Source: JAYKJB01 sp035284745 [NCBI: Candidatus Sericytochromatia bacterium]
GTDB lineage: Bacteria; Cyanobacteriota; Sericytochromatia; S15B-MN24
Length of the DNA: 64,000 nt
NCBI GenBank assembly: GCA_035284745.1
Contig: JAYKIL010000014.1
Span: 170,511 to 234,510, forward strand
Reading direction: 5' to 3'
The notes under the pieces were generated by a model. It searched no databases, had not been told where the DNA came from, and saw only the letters and a program-made list of their open reading frames with translations. Shown here piece by piece: positions 1 to 8,953 of this stretch. The position numbers were made by a program, and so were the translations under genes. Position 1 is the first letter of the stretch. Every line of letters starts with the position of its first letter.

Positions 1-11
1 ATCCGGCGTCG

Positions 12-644
12 ATGCCCGAACGCCCCCACCCATTCGCGTCTGCCCAGGCCTCGACCGTTCGCATCGGCGACAGACAACACCGCGCGCCACGCGGCCTGCT
101 TGTTACCGCCATCAGTGCAGCAAAGTATACGATTGACATTCAGATAGAGGCCTTGAATGACGCTGAGATTTTGGCTGCCCTCAAAACAGCGCGCGGCCGG
201 GGCGTCACTACACGGGTGCTCTTAAAACCAGAAAAAAATCAGGGCGTCTGGTCTTCTGTGTTTTTTCTGCGTGAGATTGGCGCAGCCAGCCGGATTGACC
301 CCCGCGAAGAACTGTTTCAAAGTGCTGCCATTGACGGCCAGTCGATGATTCTGGCTTCCGCGGGGTGGACGCCAGGAGATATTTCATCAGGCACGGTTGT
401 CTTTGTGCATCAGCCGATTCGCCACGCTGAATGGCAACGTGCCTTTGAACAAGCGTGGACCACGGCATCGCCCCCTTCGCTGCCAGGCCCGATCGAACGC
501 CTGGCCTTCTCCTGGCTGAGATCCACTCGCCCTGCTTTGATTGCGCTGTCACGTCTTGCCCGTCGAAATTGGCGCCTTCCCTCCCTCCACCTAGGTTTCG
601 TCAACGTCGCAGGTCAGTGGCGATTTCTGGCGGAGACACGATAG
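12..644 (+). CDS. Phospholipase-D-like domain protein with no HKD motif, possibly 5' truncated by the window
   Basis: Residues about 35-75 have the pattern of a PLD repeat: a helix with ISAAKYTIDIQI, then an AARGRGVTTRVLL-like strand-helix-strand, and later a strand resembling the part after the HKD motif (ILASAGWTP, then a conserved VFVHQP strand). At the place where HxK(x)4D should lie the sequence reads FQSAAIDGQ, so the His and Lys are absent and only the Asp-Gly remains. The frame is open to the left edge of the window, so the ATG at 12 may be internal and this may be the second, inactive half of a longer two-repeat PLD protein. The 22-nt gap to the next gene suggests co-transcription with the membrane protein. 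Family assignment is inferred from pattern, not from a database search. Confidence 0.5.
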   Translation: MPERPHPFASAQASTVRIGDRQHRAPRGLLVTAISAAKYTIDIQIEALNDAEILAALKTARGRGVTTRVLLKPEKNQGVWSSVFFLREIGAASRIDPREELFQSAAIDGQSMILASAGWTPGDISSGTVVFVHQPIRHAEWQRAFEQAWTTASPPSLPGPIERLAFSWLRSTRPALIALSRLARRNWRLPSLHLGFVNVAGQWRFLAETR

Positions 645-665
645 AGCGAATCGTGAAGGTCCCCA

Positions 666-2204
666 GTGTCTGAGGAAGCCGCGTCCAAAGGCCACCGCGA
701 TCCAGGCGAAAACGGACTGGCCGCCTGTCTTTTTCTTCTGACGTTGGGCCTCTACTTTCTGGGGGCAGGCGGGCATTTTTATGCCAGTGATGACCAACAA
801 AAATTTGAAGCTTTGCACGCCCTTTTGAATAACGGGGCATTGAGTTGGCCCGGCGGCTGGGGGGTTGGGTTGCACGGCCAGAGGGTGTCATGGTTCACCC
901 TCGGCGCATCTTTGGTCATGGTACCCGGCTATTTATTGGGTGGGGCCCTCGCGGTCTTTTTTCCCGTGTTCTCAGGAATTGACCTGCAAAAATTCTTAAT
1001 CTCGTTCCAAAACTGTGCCATTTCGGCTGGCATCGTGACCCTCTTTTTTGCGACCGTTCGCCGTCTGGGCGTGGCCCCACCGCGCGCAATGTATGCCGCC
1101 CTTGCCCTGGGGTTCGCCACCATCCTTTGGCCTTACGCGAAAACGAGTTGGTCGGAGCCCTGTGCCACCCTGTTCTTGTTGGCAGGGGCCCTGTCCTTAT
1201 GGAAACAAACCAAGGGATCTTCCCCCTCCGTTTTTCGCGGGGCCTTCTTTGGGGGTGTTTTTTTCGCACTCGCGGTGTCAATTCGACTCGAATATATTCT
1301 CGCCGTCGGCGGTATGTTGCTCGCTGCAACCCGTGCCCGGGATGAAGTTTTTCCGAGGAAAATATCCGTGCTCGCCGCGTGGCTTCTGCCAATCGGTGTG
1401 GGGCTCGCTGTTCACGGTGTGTACGAGTGGCTTCGTTACGGCAACATCTTGGAACTACAAAACTACTGGCTGCCCCAAGGGCACCTGACAGGTTCCCGCG
1501 CACAGCGAGGTGTTGAAAATCTCTATTTATTTCTGCTCAGCCCGAATCAAGGCATCGTTTGGTATTCACCGCTGCTGCTGGCCGGCGCGGTGGGCTGGAA
1601 AGAATTCAAACGCCAGGCCCCAGAGCTGGCGCGGATCATTTTTTGGGGCATGGCCCCCCTGGGTCTTTTCTATGTCCTTGGGTGGGGAACCTCCACATGG
1701 GCCTGGGGACTTCGCTATGGATACGTATTTGTTCCCTTCGCGTTACTGCCCGCGGCAGTCCTCCTCACGAGGGCGCGGGTCCGTCTCTTCCACACGCTCA
1801 CAAGCATTGGATTGGGCGTCCAGTTGCTCGCGTGGCCCTACGACTTCGGCGTTCTCTATCGGCATACGCTTCAACATCAACCGACTGAATCCATTCAATT
1901 GATCCGCCTGAATCCAAATTTCTCTCCATTGCGTCTCGCGTGGGACAACCTGCCGAATGTATTTCAGGGTGCTTCCGGGCTCCGAGCGGCCCCCACCCAC
2001 CCACATTCTATCGTTCAATCCGTACGGGACTCTCGCCAGCGCTGGGTACCAGATACGTGGTGGCTGCTGTATTGGAATGCCCCGGTTCCACGTTCGCTCC
2101 TCATTTCCGCGGCCTTCTGTTGCTTCCTCCTCATTCTACTCAGCGTCTTCTGCCTCAGAACTGCCATTCGACGGTGTCCGAGAGGCGATGAGCACCAAAT
2201 TTAA
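666..2204 (+). CDS. Polytopic membrane protein, GT-C / ArnT-like glycosyltransferase fold
   Basis: A 512-aa integral membrane protein starting at GTG. About ten hydrophobic segments span the chain, beginning at residues 20-38. The first external loop contains an acidic pair in YASDDQQKF, the position where GT-C enzymes of the PMT/ArnT type carry their catalytic Asp/Glu. Later loops are rich in Trp and Tyr (STWAWGLRYGYVF near residue 345), also common in this fold. Such enzymes use polyprenyl-phosphate sugars on the outer face of the inner membrane; the specific donor and acceptor cannot be told. The last 69 nt overlap tail to tail with the methyltransferase gene on the other strand. Annotation as a glycosyltransferase is moderate; membrane topology is clear. 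Confidence 0.6.
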   Translation: MSEEAASKGHRDPGENGLAACLFLLTLGLYFLGAGGHFYASDDQQKFEALHALLNNGALSWPGGWGVGLHGQRVSWFTLGASLVMVPGYLLGGALAVFFPVFSGIDLQKFLISFQNCAISAGIVTLFFATVRRLGVAPPRAMYAALALGFATILWPYAKTSWSEPCATLFLLAGALSLWKQTKGSSPSVFRGAFFGGVFFALAVSIRLEYILAVGGMLLAATRARDEVFPRKISVLAAWLLPIGVGLAVHGVYEWLRYGNILELQNYWLPQGHLTGSRAQRGVENLYLFLLSPNQGIVWYSPLLLAGAVGWKEFKRQAPELARIIFWGMAPLGLFYVLGWGTSTWAWGLRYGYVFVPFALLPAAVLLTRARVRLFHTLTSIGLGVQLLAWPYDFGVLYRHTLQHQPTESIQLIRLNPNFSPLRLAWDNLPNVFQGASGLRAAPTHPHSIVQSVRDSRQRWVPDTWWLLYWNAPVPRSLLISAAFCCFLLILLSVFCLRTAIRRCPRGDEHQI

Positions 2205-2981
2205 CGCAGGAAAAGCCCCCGCACAAATTTGAATGCTGCTCAAGTCCCCTTGAAACGGCCCCCCCGCCGAACGTCCAAAAAATTTTCGCCCCGATCGCTG
2301 CAACCCTCTCAAAACAGTTAAGCCAAGAACACGCCAGGAGTGTGGCCACAAGGGCAAAGTCACTGGCAGCGTTAACCAACGCAAGCGACGGTAGCGCAAT
2401 AACTCAGGAGCAATCAAGGAAGCGTCCCCCGACATCGTCTTCACCACCACCTGTTCAAATTGAGAAGCCAGCATCGCCCGTAATTCCTCTTGCTCATACT
2501 CACGGGGGTGCCAACGATTCCACGGGCGCTGAAATGGGAACAAACGGACCTCGCGGTTGGGGGTCACGAGCACGAGATGGCCTCCCGGCTTGAGCACACG
2601 CCTGATTTCTCGGATTTGCTGCATTGGATCCGACACGTGCTCGATAACCTGAAAGGAAAGGACCGTATCGAAAGACTCCGAAGCGAAAGGCAGAGGAGCC
2701 TCCGACTGAATCTTTTCGAATTTCAAATTGCCCTTTTGAAAGCGGGCTCCGGCCCACTGAAGAGTCTCTTCACAAATATCTACCGCCACCACCTCCCGGG
2801 CGACCTCGGCGACACGCGCAGCACCGTACCCTGTGCCAGTGCCCAGGTCCAACACGCGGTGTTCCCGACAATAGGAAACGGCAAACTCATAGGCGGCCAG
2901 GTGAACCAGCCGATTCAAATGCTCCTCTCGGGATGAAGCGGGAGAATCCAAGACGAGACGTTCACCGGAATCGGATTTCAC
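2136..2981 (-). CDS. Class I SAM-dependent methyltransferase
   Basis: A 281-aa protein starting at GTG. Residues about 43-53 carry motif I, VLDLGTGTGYG, followed by the acidic end of the second strand (VVAVDI) and motif III/IV region SFDTVLSFQVIEHVSDP, typical of the Methyltransf_11 family. The C-terminal 100 residues lack recognisable landmarks and probably make up the substrate cap, so the substrate is unknown. It starts 6 nt after the proS stop codon and is almost certainly co-transcribed with it. Its 3' end overlaps the converging membrane-protein gene by 69 nt. Small-molecule, lipid or sugar methylation are all possible. Confidence 0.8.
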   Translation of the reverse strand: MKSDSGERLVLDSPASSREEHLNRLVHLAAYEFAVSYCREHRVLDLGTGTGYGAARVAEVAREVVAVDICEETLQWAGARFQKGNLKFEKIQSEAPLPFASESFDTVLSFQVIEHVSDPMQQIREIRRVLKPGGHLVLVTPNREVRLFPFQRPWNRWHPREYEQEELRAMLASQFEQVVVKTMSGDASLIAPELLRYRRLRWLTLPVTLPLWPHSWRVLGLTVLRGLQRSGRKFFGRSAGGPFQGDLSSIQICAGAFPALNLVLIASRTPSNGSSEAEDAE

Positions 2982-2987
2982 TGGGCC

Positions 2988-4751
2988 TTACACCGAGAGG
3001 GGAGCATCCACAGACAGGTTTCCGGTACTTTTGCTGGCGCTCATCTGAGCAGACACCAAAGCCCGCAACACACTGACGGCATCCTCTAGGGCAATTTCCT
3101 GTTTCTCTCCCGTCGCGCGAATAAAGAGTTCGACCCGTCCAGAGGCCAACGCCTTGCCGCAGGTCAGTCGAAATGGAAAGCCGATCAATTCAGCATCTTT
3201 AAATTTGACACCCGCCCGTTCCTCGCGATCGTCCAACACGACCTCGAGTCCAGCCGCCACGGCGTCCTCATACAAGCGTGTAGCGGCCTCCCATTGCGTC
3301 GGCTCCTTGTGATTCACCGGGACAATGGCCACATGGAAGGGGGCAATGGGGACGGGCCACTTGATCCCATTCTCATCGTGATGCGCCTCGACGGCCGCCT
3401 GCGCGGTTCGGGTGATACCGATGCCATAGCAGCCCATAATGAAGGGCTTTTCACCCCCCTCTGGCGTGGTGTATGTCGCCCCCATGCTGTCGCTGTATTT
3501 GGTGCCCAGCTTGAAGATGTTGCCCACCTCAATGCCCCGCGCAGCCTTGAGGGAGCCAGAGGCACAACGGGGACATCCCTCGCCCAACTGGGCGGTACGA
3601 ACATCAACCCAGTCCGCAGGCTCCCAATCGCGGGGTGCGTTCACCCCGACCGCGTGCACATCCGATTCATTGAGAGCCATCACCAAGTTGGTGGCATTCA
3701 TCAGAGACCGGTCAACCATCACACGCCCGACCCGTAGGCCGATGGGCCCCACAAAGCCAGGGGCCACCCCGGCCAAGTTACGAATTTCCTCTTCCGTGGC
3801 GAGCCGCAATTGATTCGCTGCGAGTATGTTACTCAATTTAACCTCGTTCACACTGAGGTCTCCGCGAATTACCACCGCCACCAAGGTTTCGTCCGCCACG
3901 TAAACCAGCGTTTTGGCGATTCGCTGCGGCTCACATTGAAGGTGAGTGCATAATTGTTCGATGGTTCGGGTCGCAGGGGTTTCCACCACCCGCCGCTCGA
4001 CCGGAGCGCCTTGCTCCAAAGCAGTCAGAATACTCTCCGCCCGCTCCACGTTCGCAGCATAGTCACAATGGTCACAGTAAAGGAGTGCGTTCTCACCGGC
4101 GTCGGTTTCTACGACCACCATGAATTCGTGAGCGGCCGAACCGCCGATGGCCCCCACATCGCTTTCCACAGGCCGGGTATCCAAGCCACAACGGGCAAAA
4201 ATACGGGTGTAGGCGTCGGCCATATTGGTGTATTCACTCTCCAAGCATTCCGTCGACTCGTGAAAGGAATACGCATCTTTCATAATAAATTCGCGCCCCC
4301 TGAGCAGACCGAAGCGCGGGCGGATCTCATCACGCACTTTGGTCTGAATCTGATACAGATTGATAGGAATTTGCCGGTAAGAGCGAACGGTTCCGCGCAC
4401 AATGTCCGTGATAACTTCCTCGTGGGTCGGGCCGAGAACCTCATCGCGATCATGTCGATTCTTAAACCGCACAAGCTCTTTGCCATACTTCTGCCAACGC
4501 CCCGTTTCCATCCACAACTCCGCCGGAATCATGACAGGCATCAGCAATTCTTGAGCACCTGCGGCATCCATTTCTTCACGAACAATTTGCTCGACCTTCT
4601 TCACCACCCGGTTCATCAATGGAAGCAGGTTGTAGACGCCGGGACTCAAGCGCCGAATAAAACCTGCGCGCGCCAACAACTGATGAGAGATAATCTCTGC
4701 ATCGGCCGGCACTTCGCGTAAAGTGGGGGCCAACAAGGTTGACATGCGCAT
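2988..4751 (-). CDS. proS: Prolyl-tRNA synthetase, bacterial type with editing insertion
   Basis: ProRS (EC 6.1.1.15) charges tRNA-Pro with proline. The 587-aa length and architecture match the bacterial type: class II core with FIRRLSPGVYNLLPLMNR near residue 32, motif 2 RFGLLRGREFIMKDAYSF (about 146-163), a YbaK-like cis-editing insertion between motifs 2 and 3 that removes Ala-tRNA-Pro, motif 3 GCYGIGITR (about 445), and a C-terminal anticodon-binding domain from about residue 470. The ATG is preceded by AAGGAAAA at suitable spacing. The methyltransferase follows 6 nt downstream. No T-box leader is visible. The upstream region has an AT-rich TGATAAAAT element that may be part of a promoter. 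Confidence 0.97.
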   Translation of the reverse strand: MRMSTLLAPTLREVPADAEIISHQLLARAGFIRRLSPGVYNLLPLMNRVVKKVEQIVREEMDAAGAQELLMPVMIPAELWMETGRWQKYGKELVRFKNRHDRDEVLGPTHEEVITDIVRGTVRSYRQIPINLYQIQTKVRDEIRPRFGLLRGREFIMKDAYSFHESTECLESEYTNMADAYTRIFARCGLDTRPVESDVGAIGGSAAHEFMVVVETDAGENALLYCDHCDYAANVERAESILTALEQGAPVERRVVETPATRTIEQLCTHLQCEPQRIAKTLVYVADETLVAVVIRGDLSVNEVKLSNILAANQLRLATEEEIRNLAGVAPGFVGPIGLRVGRVMVDRSLMNATNLVMALNESDVHAVGVNAPRDWEPADWVDVRTAQLGEGCPRCASGSLKAARGIEVGNIFKLGTKYSDSMGATYTTPEGGEKPFIMGCYGIGITRTAQAAVEAHHDENGIKWPVPIAPFHVAIVPVNHKEPTQWEAATRLYEDAVAAGLEVVLDDREERAGVKFKDAELIGFPFRLTCGKALASGRVELFIRATGEKQEIALEDAVSVLRALVSAQMSASKSTGNLSVDAPLSV

Positions 4752-4920
4752 CGGTTATTTTCCTTTATAGTGACGTCATTCGCGCAATATTTTATCAGAC
4801 ACGACACCCGGGGCTGTCGCCAAACGCTTCACAGTTTCAATAAATCAATTTTTTCACCGCGGGCCACCAAAAGTTTAGGTGTCTTTCCGTCGATACATGA
4901 CTTGAAAACGATTAGGTGTC

Positions 4921-4938
4921 GGCGTCAAGGGTGACGCC
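4921..4938. repeat. Perfect 7-bp inverted repeat in the divergent proS / membrane-protein spacer
   Basis: GGCGTCA, four bases, then TGACGCC. It lies in the 233-bp divergent region between the proS start (4751) and the small membrane-protein gene (4985), about 50 bp upstream of the latter. No T-run follows, so it is not a terminator; an operator or leader hairpin is possible. Confidence 0.4.
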
Positions 4939-4984
4939 AACGTGACGAATGCCCCTCTGGTTTTTCATTAGGGGATTTGTATCC

Positions 4985-5389
4985 ATGATGGAATTGACGC
5001 GAGCGGAAAGGCTCAAGGCCATGGCCTTCCCCGAGCCCAATTATTGGGTTGGGGTGGCCTGTATTGTGGGTTTCATTGTCAGTGTCTACGCGGCGAAGCG
5101 ATTCGAGGCGAAATACCGTCACGTTTCCCCGGGTGCGAATCAACGGCAGCAAGGTTGGCTCGAAGCCCAAAGACTGCTGGTCTGGGGGGCCGTGATTTAT
5201 TTTGGTTTTGTCGCATTCTGGGCGTTCATTGCATTCGCGATGAAATTATTGCTGTCCATCCCGTGGTGGGGCTACCTGATCATCATTCTGATAACAACTG
5301 TCGCATACATACGAGGCTGGATCCCAGGTTGGAGCCTCGAGGAGCATCGTGCCGAACGTGCCCGTTCGCAGGATGATGAATCCATGTGA
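4985..5389 (+). CDS. Small three-TM membrane protein of unknown function
   Basis: A 134-aa protein. The ATG at 4985 is chosen because AGGGGA lies 9 nt upstream. Predicted membrane segments are residues about 20-38, 65-88 and 92-110, separated by a basic loop and followed by a charged C-terminus rich in Arg, Glu and Asp. No catalytic motif or known family is recognised. It precedes fhs by 83 nt on the same strand and could share its transcript. The strong hydrophobic pattern and good ribosome-binding site support a real gene. Confidence 0.65.
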   Translation: MMELTRAERLKAMAFPEPNYWVGVACIVGFIVSVYAAKRFEAKYRHVSPGANQRQQGWLEAQRLLVWGAVIYFGFVAFWAFIAFAMKLLLSIPWWGYLIIILITTVAYIRGWIPGWSLEEHRAERARSQDDESM

Positions 5390-5472
5390 CGGTTGAGACG
5401 ATAACGAACTAAATGCCACAATGAAGCCACGCAAGACCTCATCAATTCTCTCATTCAAGGAAGTTGTCACCC

Positions 5473-7161
5473 GTGCCCCTTGTTCCTTCGATTCCGTCCG
5501 ACCTTGATATTGCCAAGGCGTCCTCTCTGCGTCCCGTGGCTGCTATTGCAGAAAAACTTGGACTGACAGCGGATGAGTGGGAGCCATACGGTCACCACAA
5601 AGCGAAGATAGACCTGGATGTTCTGGCAAAAAAATCGTCCCGTTCAACAGGAAAACTCATTCTGGTGAGTGCAATTTCCCCCACGCCGGCCGGGGAAGGG
5701 AAAACGACAGTAACCATTGGCTTGGGTCAGGCGTTAAGCCGCTTGGGAGAGAAAGCAATTATCGCCATCCGCGAGCCATCGCTGGGGCCCGTTTTTGGCG
5801 TCAAAGGGGGAGCGACCGGAGGCGGGTATTCTCAAGTACTTCCCATGGAGGATATCAATCTTCATTTCACCGGCGATTTTCACGCCATTACGGCGGCCAA
5901 CAACCTCCTTTCCGCCCTGATCGACAATCACCTGCACCAGGGAAACTCTCTTCAATTGGATCCGCGACGTGTCACTTTTTCACGCGTTTTGGATGTCAAC
6001 GATCGGGCGCTACGACACGTTGTGATGGGCCTGGGGGGCTCAAACGGTGGCATCGCCCGCGAAGAAACCTTCATGATCACACCCGCCTCCGAGGTGATGG
6101 CCATTCTTTGCCTCGCGACGGATCTCAATGATCTCCAGAAACGGCTGGGCGACATCATCATCGGCTACGACGTTGCCGGTCACGTCATTGAGGCTCGGGC
6201 ACTGAATGCCGAAGGTGCGATGACGGCGCTCCTTCGTGACGCCATGAAACCGAATCTGGTACAAACTGGAGAGCACACGCCCGCCTTGGTACACGGGGGA
6301 CCGTTTGCCAACATTGCGCACGGATGCAACACGGTGGTCGCGACGCGCACGGCCCTTAAACTCGGTGACTGGGTCGTCACAGAGGCGGGGTTCGGGGCAG
6401 ACCTGGGCGCCGAAAAGTTTTTCGATATTAAATGCCGCGCGGCGGACCTTCGCGCTGATGCCGTGGTCCTGGTCGCAACCATTCGATCTCTAAAGATGCA
6501 CGGGGGCGTTCCCAAGCCACAACTAAAACAACCCAACCTCGCTGCCTTGCAAGCGGGTGCTTGTAATCTAGAACGGCATATTCACAACGTGAAGAACGTT
6601 TACGGCATGCCCTGTGTGGTCGCGCTGAACCGATTCGAGACGGATGACCACGAAGAAATAGAATGGCTGCGAGACTATACAGGACAATTGGGGGCGGAGC
6701 TTGTAGTTACCGAAGTCCACGCGCGGGGCGGTGAGGGCGGGATTAACCTGGCGCACGCCGTGAGGCGAGCAGCGAATGCACCCAATCAATTCTCGTTTGT
6801 GTATGACCTGAAACAGTCTCCCGAAGAGAAGATACGGGCGATCGCACAAAAAGTTTACGGCGCCCACGACATTCACCTGAGTGCAATGGCTCAAAAAAAG
6901 CTCTTCGGTATTAGAAATACCCGCTATGCCGATTACCCCATTTGCATCGCCAAAACGCCCTACTCATTCTCGGATGACGCGACACGCCTCGGGGCCCCCA
7001 GTGATTGGACGTTGAACATACGTGACATCAGAGTGGCTGGCGGCGCGAGATTTATCGTGGCCTTGGCCGGCGACATTATGACGATGCCAGGACTTCCCGC
7101 CATTCCGGCAGCTGAAAGGATAACGGTCGGAACAGAGGGAGAAATTGCGGGGCTCTTTTGA
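5473..7161 (+). CDS. fhs: Formate-tetrahydrofolate ligase
   Basis: Fhs (EC 6.3.4.3) makes 10-formyl-THF from formate, ATP and THF, feeding purine synthesis and Met-tRNA formylation. The 562-aa product has the P-loop TPAGEGKTT at about residues 70-78, the block PSLGPVFGVKGGATGGG, and the family signature VVATVRSLKMHGG-type segment near residue 340 (here TIRSLKMHGG). The GTG at 5473 is preferred over the TTG at 5464 because AAGGAAG lies 9 nt before it and abuts the TTG. A perfect hairpin (7149-7166) overlaps the stop codon. Length fits the usual 555-560 residues. Confidence 0.97.
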   Translation: MPLVPSIPSDLDIAKASSLRPVAAIAEKLGLTADEWEPYGHHKAKIDLDVLAKKSSRSTGKLILVSAISPTPAGEGKTTVTIGLGQALSRLGEKAIIAIREPSLGPVFGVKGGATGGGYSQVLPMEDINLHFTGDFHAITAANNLLSALIDNHLHQGNSLQLDPRRVTFSRVLDVNDRALRHVVMGLGGSNGGIAREETFMITPASEVMAILCLATDLNDLQKRLGDIIIGYDVAGHVIEARALNAEGAMTALLRDAMKPNLVQTGEHTPALVHGGPFANIAHGCNTVVATRTALKLGDWVVTEAGFGADLGAEKFFDIKCRAADLRADAVVLVATIRSLKMHGGVPKPQLKQPNLAALQAGACNLERHIHNVKNVYGMPCVVALNRFETDDHEEIEWLRDYTGQLGAELVVTEVHARGGEGGINLAHAVRRAANAPNQFSFVYDLKQSPEEKIRAIAQKVYGAHDIHLSAMAQKKLFGIRNTRYADYPICIAKTPYSFSDDATRLGAPSDWTLNIRDIRVAGGARFIVALAGDIMTMPGLPAIPAAERITVGTEGEIAGLF

Positions 7162-7166
7162 GCCCC
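7149..7166 (+). other. Hairpin overlapping the fhs stop codon
   Basis: GGGGCTC, TTTT loop, GAGCCCC: a perfect 7-bp stem containing the fhs TGA at 7159-7161. No T-run follows, so it may protect the mRNA 3' end or be a weak terminator ahead of the tRNA promoter. Confidence 0.45.
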
Positions 7167-7181
7167 GGAGCATTGATACCG

Positions 7182-7211
7182 TTGACGACACGCCCCGGTA
7201 TCACCTATCAT
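7182..7211 (+). promoter_or_regulatory. Promoter of tRNA-Gln
   Basis: TTGACG (-35, 7182-7187), 18-bp spacer, TATCAT (-10, 7206-7211). The predicted transcription start falls about 5 bases before the mature tRNA 5' end, which is a typical arrangement for a single-tRNA unit. Confidence 0.7.
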
Positions 7212-7222
7212 CAAGAAGTCTT

Positions 7223-7294
7223 TGGGGCGTAGCCAAGTGGTAAGGCACCTGGTTTTGGTCCAGGCATTCCTAGGTTCGAGTCCTAGCGCCCCAG
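7223..7294 (+). tRNA. tRNA-Gln(TTG)
   Basis: Full cloverleaf: acceptor stem TGGGGCG / CGCCCCA (7 bp), D-stem GCC/GGC, anticodon stem CCTGG/CCAGG around loop TTTTGGT giving anticodon TTG, and T-arm CCTAG-GTTCGAGT-CCTAG-like stem. The discriminator base is G and CCA is not encoded. The 5' U of the acceptor pairs with A, as usual for glutamine tRNAs. It is flanked by its own promoter and a strong terminator, so it is a monocistronic unit. Confidence 0.95.
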
Positions 7295-7297
7295 CTT

Positions 7298-7327
7298 AAA
7301 AAGCCCGGTTTTTACCGGGCTTTTTTT
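7298..7327 (+). terminator. Rho-independent terminator of tRNA-Gln
   Basis: AAAAAGCCCGG / CCGGGCTTTTT stem with a TTTTTA loop followed by a run of T; it begins 3 bases after the tRNA. Confidence 0.92.
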
Positions 7328-7428
7328 GTTCTCGTCGCAGCGGCCTTATCCAAACGAACCACGCTATGATGCCCTGTCTGCAATGATCGGGGTTTTCAGC
7401 CACATCCTTCGTCCAATATTGAAGATGC

Positions 7429-7477
7429 TATACTGAGGCGCCGACAGTGATCATGAATGGATAGCCCCCATTCGTGA
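7429..7477 (+). promoter_or_regulatory. Probable glmU promoter -10 and leader hairpin
   Basis: TATACT at 7429-7434 is a good -10; no good -35 is seen. Downstream, TCATGAATGG (7451-7460) pairs with CCATTCGTGA (7468-7477) with one G-U pair and a 7-nt loop, making a 10-bp leader hairpin 38 nt before the glmU ATG. Its function is unknown. Confidence 0.45.
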
Positions 7478-7515
7478 ATTGAGTTTCATCCACCCCTCAC
7501 ACGGAGAGGCCCCCC

Positions 7516-8907
7516 ATGAGCCCATCGTTGGTCGCTATCGTAATGGCCGCAGGCAAAGGCACTCGCATGAAGTCTGACCTGCCCAAAGTTCTTCACGAGG
7601 TGGCCGGCGAGCCACTCCTCGGACACGTTCTGTTAACGCTACGCCAGCTTGAAACCGATGCCATCTATGTGATCGTGGGTCACGGCGCGGAACAGGTCCG
7701 CGCCTTCCTGCCCGAGAATGTCACGCCTGTTGAACAACTTGAACAACTCGGGACAGGGCACGCCGTTGACCAGGTCACCCCATTTCTCGACCAGTACACG
7801 GGCGACGTCCTGATCCTCAGCGGAGACGTGCCACTGCTCACCGCGGAGACCCTGCGTGGAATGAAACAAGAACACGAGGCGGAACGGGCTGTTTTGACGA
7901 TGCTGTCGACGACCTTGAATGAGCCGACCGGCTATGGGCGAATCGTGCGAGATGAGACGGGGCGGGTGACCGGGGTGGTTGAGCAGAAGGATGCAACCCC
8001 TGCGCAAAAGGCGATCACCGAATGCAATTTGGGTACCTATTTGGCTTCGTGGCCTCATTTGCGCGACACGCTCGCCAAGTTGACACCGAACAACGCGCAA
8101 GGAGAGTACTACCTGACTGATGCCATCGCCCATCTGGTGCATGGAGGACATGGGGTGGTGAGTCACTGCACTTCCGACGCATTAGAAGGGGAAGGGGTTA
8201 ACACCCGCGCCCAACTTGCCAAGCTGCAAGGAATCTACCAACAGCGCACCGCAGAATTTTGGATGGCGGCGGGTGTCACTATCGTCAACCCGCACAGTAC
8301 GATCATCGGCCCCAAAGTGAGTCTCGGCGTCGACACCATATTGGAGCCCGGAACGATTCTATTGGGAGAGACCAAAGTCGGCGAACGCTGCGTCATTGGC
8401 GCATACAGCCAACTGAGGGATGTCACGTGTGACGACGATGTCCACATTCTCCATTCGTATCTCAGTCAGGCGACGGTTGGAAGGGGAAGCCACGTGGGTC
8501 CTTACGCACACCTGCGCCAGGGAGCTCAACTCGGGAAAAAGGTGCGTTTGGGTAATTTCGTAGAGGTGAAGAAATCAGTCCTGAAAGATGGAGCGAAGGC
8601 GGCTCACCTGGCCTACCTTGGTGATGCTGAAGTGGGCTGCAACGTAAACATCGGCTGTGGCGTGATTACCGTCAATTACGACGGAAAGAAAAAATCTCCC
8701 ACTGTGATTCGTGACAACGCTTTCGTAGGAAGCAATTCGAACCTGATTGCACCTGTGACCATCGGAGAAGCCGGTTTTGTAGCAGCGGGCTCGACGATCA
8801 CCCAGGATGTCCCGGCCGGCGCGTTGGCAATCGGACGCGGGCGGCAGGTCACCAAAGAAGGCTGGGTCGCCCAACGTGAAGAAAACGCACTGGCATCGTC
8901 ACCTTGA
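7516..8907 (+). CDS. glmU: Bifunctional UDP-GlcNAc pyrophosphorylase / GlcN-1-P acetyltransferase
   Basis: GlmU (EC 2.7.7.23 and 2.3.1.157) makes UDP-GlcNAc for peptidoglycan and lipopolysaccharide. The 463-aa chain has the N-terminal nucleotidyltransferase motif MAAGKGTRMKSDLPKVLH (about 10-27), the GTGH loop (LGTGHAV), and a C-terminal left-handed beta helix with hexapeptide repeats from about residue 255, including KKSVLKDGAKAAHLAYLGD with the catalytic His region. GGAGAGG 6 nt before the ATG fixes the start. It heads a glmU-prs-pth run on the plus strand, an order seen in many bacteria. Confidence 0.97.
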   Translation: MSPSLVAIVMAAGKGTRMKSDLPKVLHEVAGEPLLGHVLLTLRQLETDAIYVIVGHGAEQVRAFLPENVTPVEQLEQLGTGHAVDQVTPFLDQYTGDVLILSGDVPLLTAETLRGMKQEHEAERAVLTMLSTTLNEPTGYGRIVRDETGRVTGVVEQKDATPAQKAITECNLGTYLASWPHLRDTLAKLTPNNAQGEYYLTDAIAHLVHGGHGVVSHCTSDALEGEGVNTRAQLAKLQGIYQQRTAEFWMAAGVTIVNPHSTIIGPKVSLGVDTILEPGTILLGETKVGERCVIGAYSQLRDVTCDDDVHILHSYLSQATVGRGSHVGPYAHLRQGAQLGKKVRLGNFVEVKKSVLKDGAKAAHLAYLGDAEVGCNVNIGCGVITVNYDGKKKSPTVIRDNAFVGSNSNLIAPVTIGEAGFVAAGSTITQDVPAGALAIGRGRQVTKEGWVAQREENALASSP

Positions 8908-8953
8908 CGGGCAAAAGCAAATTCGTGCAACGAGTCTTTGCAGGAGGAACGAG

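Noticed and set aside
3954-4721. 255-aa plus-strand open frame opposite proS
   Set aside because: It is antisense to a conserved synthetase gene; high GC third positions often create such frames. No motif was seen.
4752-4984. T-box leader for proS
   Set aside because: No T-box sequence, specifier or antiterminator is seen on the minus strand.
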